Of a stretch of DNA of 64,000 nt, positions 61,077 to 64,000 are shown piece after piece. A program made the position numbers and the translations under genes. Each line of letters starts with the position of its first letter. Position 1 is the first letter of the stretch. The DNA is from Clostridium sp. cel8 (lineage in GTDB: Bacteria > Bacillota > Clostridia > Clostridiales > Clostridiaceae), in the NCBI RefSeq assembly GCF_014050525.1, contig NZ_JACGAG010000005.1, forward strand, positions 62,001-126,000. The letters run 5' to 3'. A model generated the notes under the pieces. It searched no databases and had not been told where the DNA came from. It worked only from the letters and a program-made list of their open reading frames with translations.

Positions 61077-61652
61077 ATGAATAGTGATATTGTAATACGC
61101 ATGGCAACTACAGAAGATGCAAAAGAAATTTTAGATATATATTCACCATATATAACGGATACTGCAATAACTTTTGAATATGATGTTCCATCTGTTAAAG
61201 AATTTCAAGAGAGAATTAAGAATACCTTAAAGAAGTATCCATACATAGTGGCAATAGAAAATAATAGTATTATTGGGTATTCATATGTATCACCATTTAA
61301 TAAAAGAGCAGCATACGATTGGGCTGTGGAAGTTACAATATATCTAAGACAAGATTCAAAAGGCAGAGGAGTAGGTAAGAAGTTGTATTTAGCTTTGGAG
61401 AAAATATTGAAAAAACAAAATATTCTTAACCTAAATGCCTGTATTGCACATACAAGTAAAGAAGATATTCATCTTAGTAATGCAAGTGAACACTTTCATA
61501 AGCATCTAGGATATAAGAAAGTAGGTCATTTTACAAAGTGCGGATATAAGTTTGGTACTTGGTACGATATGATTTGGATGGAGAAAATTATTGGTGAGCA
61601 CTCTATTAATCCAAAGCCAATAATTCCAATTACAGATTTGTACAAACTATAA
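61077..61652 (+). CDS. GNAT N-acetyltransferase, phosphinothricin acetyltransferase-like
   Basis: The 191-residue protein matches the PAT/Bar branch of GNAT enzymes: MATTEDAKEILDIYSPYITDTAITFEYDVPSVKEF at the start, YSYVSPFNKRAAYDWAVEVTIYL, the acetyl-CoA loop KGRGVGKKLY, NASEHFHKHLGYKKVG and KFGTWYDMIWME. It acetylates a small amine or amino acid analogue; methionine sulfone/sulfoximine-type substrates are known for relatives. RBS AAGGGGGCAG. It is monocistronic. Confidence 0.87.
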   Translation: MNSDIVIRMATTEDAKEILDIYSPYITDTAITFEYDVPSVKEFQERIKNTLKKYPYIVAIENNSIIGYSYVSPFNKRAAYDWAVEVTIYLRQDSKGRGVGKKLYLALEKILKKQNILNLNACIAHTSKEDIHLSNASEHFHKHLGYKKVGHFTKCGYKFGTWYDMIWMEKIIGEHSINPKPIIPITDLYKL

Positions 61653-61678
61653 AAATATTATATTCAAAAGAATAAGTA

Positions 61679-62293
61679 TTAATTAAAAAATTGAATAATA
61701 CCAAGTATTATTAAAAGTATGCCTGAAGATAATGGAGCATACTTACCAAAAAAATTGCCAAACATATGATTTCCTATGGATTGACCAAATATAATTGTGA
61801 GTACACTTAATATAAATGTAAATATAACTGTAAACTCAATACTAATACCAGCTATACTTGCAGCTACTCCAGTTCCTAAATTGTTAAAGGTCAATCCAAA
61901 TGCTACAAAAAGAGATTCTTTTATACTTATATCGCCAGATCTATCTAAGTCTGACTCCTCTGCATATTTTATTACGTCATTGAGATTTTTTAAAGCAAGT
62001 TTTTTTGATTTCGTATTATTTATAAGTTTTAATATGCTTTGAATTACAAAATACAAACCTAAAATAATGATAACTGCAGAACCTAAAATATTAGCTATAT
62101 ATTCAGATAAAAAAGCTGATATATATGATCCAAGTGACATAGCTAAAAAAGTGCCTGTAGATGTAATAATTGCTATTATAAGATTTGCAAGTAGTTTCAT
62201 ATTTATTTTCTTTATTCCATAGGCTATTCCCACAACTAAATTGTCTAGATTAGAAGATAGGCTAAATAGTAATGCAGATAAAAATGTTGACAT
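61679..62293 (-). CDS. ytaF: YtaF/MntP-like membrane protein
   Basis: The 204-residue protein has six hydrophobic helices in two halves (LSALLFSLSSNLDNLVVGIAYG; SLFVAFGLTFNNLGTGVAAS), each with a conserved acidic/Asn motif as in MntP-type exporters. Between the halves is an EF-hand-like loop, SDLDRSGDISIKE, seen in sporulation protein YtaF. The role may be cation export or a sporulation membrane function. The minus-strand ATG has GAAAGAGAG upstream. It is divergent from the DUF6440 gene. Confidence 0.85.
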   Translation of the reverse strand: MSTFLSALLFSLSSNLDNLVVGIAYGIKKINMKLLANLIIAIITSTGTFLAMSLGSYISAFLSEYIANILGSAVIIILGLYFVIQSILKLINNTKSKKLALKNLNDVIKYAEESDLDRSGDISIKESLFVAFGLTFNNLGTGVAASIAGISIEFTVIFTFILSVLTIIFGQSIGNHMFGNFFGKYAPLSSGILLIILGIIQFFN

Positions 62294-62359
62294 ATAAATT
62301 CTCTCTTTCTATTATTCACAGTATAATATATGGATTGTAAATTTATATGGTGATTGAGA

Positions 62360-62404
62360 ATTTGTGAAAATATTTATTGTAATAGTTTTTATTTTCACAA
62401 ATTT
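62360..62404. repeat. Inverted repeat between ytaF and the DUF6440 gene
   Basis: AATTTGTGAAAATA (62360-62373) and TATTTTCACAAATT (62391-62404) are perfect 14-base arms with a 17-base loop, in a divergent intergenic region. It could be an operator or an RNA hairpin; no T-run follows. Confidence 0.55.
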
Positions 62405-62458
62405 GATGTTATGGTGTATTATTTAGTTAAGATATCCATTTAGAAAGGAAGTGGAGAT

Positions 62459-62635
62459 ATGAAAAATAAACGTTTTGAAACTGTATTTACTGAAGGAGTT
62501 ATGGAAGGCTATAGAATAATAGTTGATAGAGAAACTGGAGTAAACTATTTATATGTAACTAATGGAAGTTCTGGGGGATTAACTGTATTGTTGGATTCAG
62601 ATGGAAAACCTGTTATAACAAAAAAGACAATTTGA
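62459..62635 (+). CDS. DUF6440 family small protein
   Basis: The 58-residue protein has MKNKRFETVFTEG at the start, then GYRIIVDRETGVNYLYV and GGLTVLLDSDGKPVIT. This is the pattern of short DUF6440 proteins, a beta-rich fold with unknown function. The ATG has GGAAGTGGAGAT upstream. A strong bidirectional terminator follows. Confidence 0.75.
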   Translation: MKNKRFETVFTEGVMEGYRIIVDRETGVNYLYVTNGSSGGLTVLLDSDGKPVITKKTI

Positions 62636-62644
62636 ATAGAATAA

Positions 62645-62698
62645 ATGTGTAAACTCCATAATTTAAATATGTTAATTTTTATTATGGAGTTTACACAT
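62645..62698. terminator. Bidirectional terminator between the DUF6440 gene and bioY
   Basis: The 18-base arms 62645-62662 (ATGTGTAAACTCCATAAT) and 62681-62698 are perfect inverse complements with an AT-rich loop. Confidence 0.8.
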
Positions 62699-62712
62699 AT
62701 TATATCTTTAAT

Positions 62713-63261
62713 TTAAAATTCAAGTAAGTTAGTTTTAATTAACCTTTTTCGTATTTTAGGTCCTATAAAAGTGGCAATTAAGATTTTTATAATATCTCCA
62801 GGTATAAATGGAAGTACACCTACAGCAAGTGCTGCACTTAGTGATATATGGGTTTGATAGGATAGCCAAATTGTGCCTAAAACATAACATATAGCTGTAC
62901 CAAGTATCATTCCTATAAAGCATAAATACCATTTATCAGAGAAAGTATCAATGAAAAATCCTGAAATTAGTGCCATGAGAATAAATCCTATGAGATATCC
63001 TCCAGTTGGTCCGAATAATTTAGGTGCTCCACCTGTAAAATTAGAAAACACTGGAAGACCAGCAAAACCTATTAACATGTATATTATGTAACTTATAGTG
63101 CCTTTTTTTGCGCCAAGTATATAAAGAGAAAAATAGATTGCTAAATTTGTTAATGTAATTGGTACTACACCAATAGGAATTGATAATGGTCCCAAAATGC
63201 ACATAACCGCAGACATTATTCCGATAATTGACATTTCATAAGTAGTAGATTTTCTTTTCAT
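62713..63261 (-). CDS. bioY: Biotin ECF transporter S component BioY
   Basis: The 182-residue protein has six hydrophobic helices and the BioY family segments GPLSIPIGVVPITLTNLAIYF near the N-terminus, AGLPVFSNFTGGAPKLFGPTGGYLIGF in the middle and FIPGDIIKILIA near the C-terminus. It binds biotin and works with shared ECF T/A components. RBS TGGAGATGA on the minus strand. It lies 33 bases downstream of bioB, so synthesis and uptake of biotin are co-transcribed. Confidence 0.95.
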   Translation of the reverse strand: MKRKSTTYEMSIIGIMSAVMCILGPLSIPIGVVPITLTNLAIYFSLYILGAKKGTISYIIYMLIGFAGLPVFSNFTGGAPKLFGPTGGYLIGFILMALISGFFIDTFSDKWYLCFIGMILGTAICYVLGTIWLSYQTHISLSAALAVGVLPFIPGDIIKILIATFIGPKIRKRLIKTNLLEF

Positions 63262-63294
63262 AATTTCATCTCCAATTCAATTAAATATTATTTC

Positions 63295-64000
63295 TTAAAT
63301 ATCAAAACCTAAATTAGTTAGCATTTTTTTATCTTGTGTAGTATTATTGCCTACAGTAGTTAACATATCACCTGTGATTGTAGCATTGCAGCCAGACATA
63401 AAAAGGCTTGTACCACCATCTTCAAAATAATTTCTGCCAGCTGCCATGCGTATATATGCAGTAGGATTTATATAGCGGAATATAGCAATTGTTCTTAAAA
63501 TATCATCTTTAGATAGTGGTTTTAAATTTTCATATGGAGTTCCTTTAATAGGTTTAAGTGCATTTATAGGAATAGAGTCTACTTGCAATTCTGATAGGCT
63601 TAGAGCCATGTCAATACGATCTTCCCAAGTTTCACCTATACCGATGATACCACCAGAGCAAACTTTAAGACCTGCTTTTTTTATCAATTTAATATTGTTT
63701 ATCTTATCTTCATATGTGTGAGTAGTGCAGATATTTGGGAAATTGCGCTTTGAAGTTTCTATATTTGAATGACACATTGAAACTCCAGCTTCTTTTAATT
63801 TAATAAATTGATCTTCAGTTAAAAGACCAAAAGATGCACAAAGATTTATATCATATTCTTTATGTATTTTTTTATAAGATTCAATAGCCTTATCGAAATC
63901 TTTTCCAGTTACAGATCTTCCAGCAGTTACAATACAAAAACGAGGAATTTTGTTTACTTGAATTTTTTTTAAATGTTCTAAAATTATATCAGGATCTAAA
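63295..64000 (-). CDS. bioB: Biotin synthase, C-terminal part (partial at window edge)
   Basis: The frame is open to the window end, so the N-terminus with the radical SAM CxxxCxxC motif lies outside. The visible 234 residues contain RFCIVTAGRSVTGKDF, MCHSNIETSKRNFPNICTTHTYEDK, GLKVCSGGIIGIGETWEDR, PINALKPIKGTPYE and the C-terminal ARG region AAGRNYFEDGGTSLFMSGCNATITGDMLTT. The Cys and Arg ligands of the auxiliary [2Fe-2S] cluster (GLKVCSGG, IRMAAGR) are present. It converts dethiobiotin to biotin. Confidence 0.96.
   Translation of the reverse strand, partial: LDPDIILEHLKKIQVNKIPRFCIVTAGRSVTGKDFDKAIESYKKIHKEYDINLCASFGLLTEDQFIKLKEAGVSMCHSNIETSKRNFPNICTTHTYEDKINNIKLIKKAGLKVCSGGIIGIGETWEDRIDMALSLSELQVDSIPINALKPIKGTPYENLKPLSKDDILRTIAIFRYINPTAYIRMAAGRNYFEDGGTSLFMSGCNATITGDMLTTVGNNTTQDKKMLTNLGFDI

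Noticed and set aside
1-64000. CRISPR arrays, insertion sequences, rRNA operons
   Set aside because: No regularly spaced short repeats, transposase genes or rRNA sequences were seen.

Overview
The window is strongly AT-rich. It has a typical clostridial layout: AGGAGG/GGTGA-type ribosome binding sites, many TTG starts, T-box and SAM-I leaders, a Firmicute-type 6S RNA next to aspS, an Fe-dependent butanol-type dehydrogenase, and a complete anaerobic (cobalt-early) corrin pathway. I read it as a chromosomal segment of Clostridium sensu stricto; the species cannot be fixed from sequence alone.

Layout. 1-5.4 kb: housekeeping genes (3' end of rel, dtd, an MBL hydrolase, hisS, aspS) followed by a 6S RNA. 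5.5-8.1 kb: DMT transporter, an unknown helical protein and a hemolysin III protein. 8.1-11.6 kb: nadA-nadB-nadC de novo NAD operon with a palindrome on its promoter. 11.6-13.5 kb: sodium:solute symporter on the minus strand behind a T-box whose specifier reads UAC (Tyr) and whose antiterminator/terminator platform is duplicated. 13.8-16.3 kb: a long beta-CASP nuclease with a repeated C-terminal domain. 16.5-22.7 kb: a LevR-type sigma-54 activator (reading frame broken near its C-terminus) divergent from a PTS EIIA-EIIB-EIIC-class II aldolase operon with a -24/-12 promoter. 23-29.5 kb: transketolase, alcohol dehydrogenase, DUF1861 plus GH130 pair, ddl. 29.5-32.7 kb: SAM riboswitch with a lone metQ, a MocR regulator and a Nudix hydrolase. 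32.7-34.3 kb: ECF transporter T and A subunits with a 32-residue membrane peptide. 34.4-54.1 kb: cobalamin riboswitch and a 21-gene operon running from porphobilinogen synthase through siroheme/corrin enzymes to adenosyltransferase. 54.5-57 kb: YitT protein and a zinc-type ABC transporter pair with a Fur-family box. 57-64 kb: accessory strip with tRNA-Glu(CTC), an integrase remnant, a duplicated small RNA gene, small membrane proteins, an Xre module, a lipoprotein, a GNAT acetyltransferase, YtaF, a DUF6440 protein, bioY and the 3' part of bioB.

How the parts work together. The B12 operon holds the tetrapyrrole steps hemB, hemC, cobA-hemD and a precorrin-2 dehydrogenase, all cbi steps (K, L, H, F, G, D, J, E, T, C, A), cobQ, cbiB, threonine kinase plus threonine-phosphate decarboxylase for the linker, cobT, and the adenosyltransferase. 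Only hemA/hemL, cobU, cobS, cobC and a cobalt S-component are not in the window. One riboswitch with a terminator appears to control the whole run.

Most noteworthy candidates: (1) two near-identical copies of an apparent ~100-nt small RNA gene (57.7 and 58.2 kb), each with three hairpins, a C-rich loop and a promoter whose upstream box recurs at identical spacing in front of the lipoprotein gene at 60.2 kb; (2) the Tyr T-box with doubled expression platform; (3) the sigma-54/LevR-controlled PTS-aldolase operon of unknown sugar and its frameshifted regulator; (4) the C-terminal repeat of the beta-CASP nuclease.
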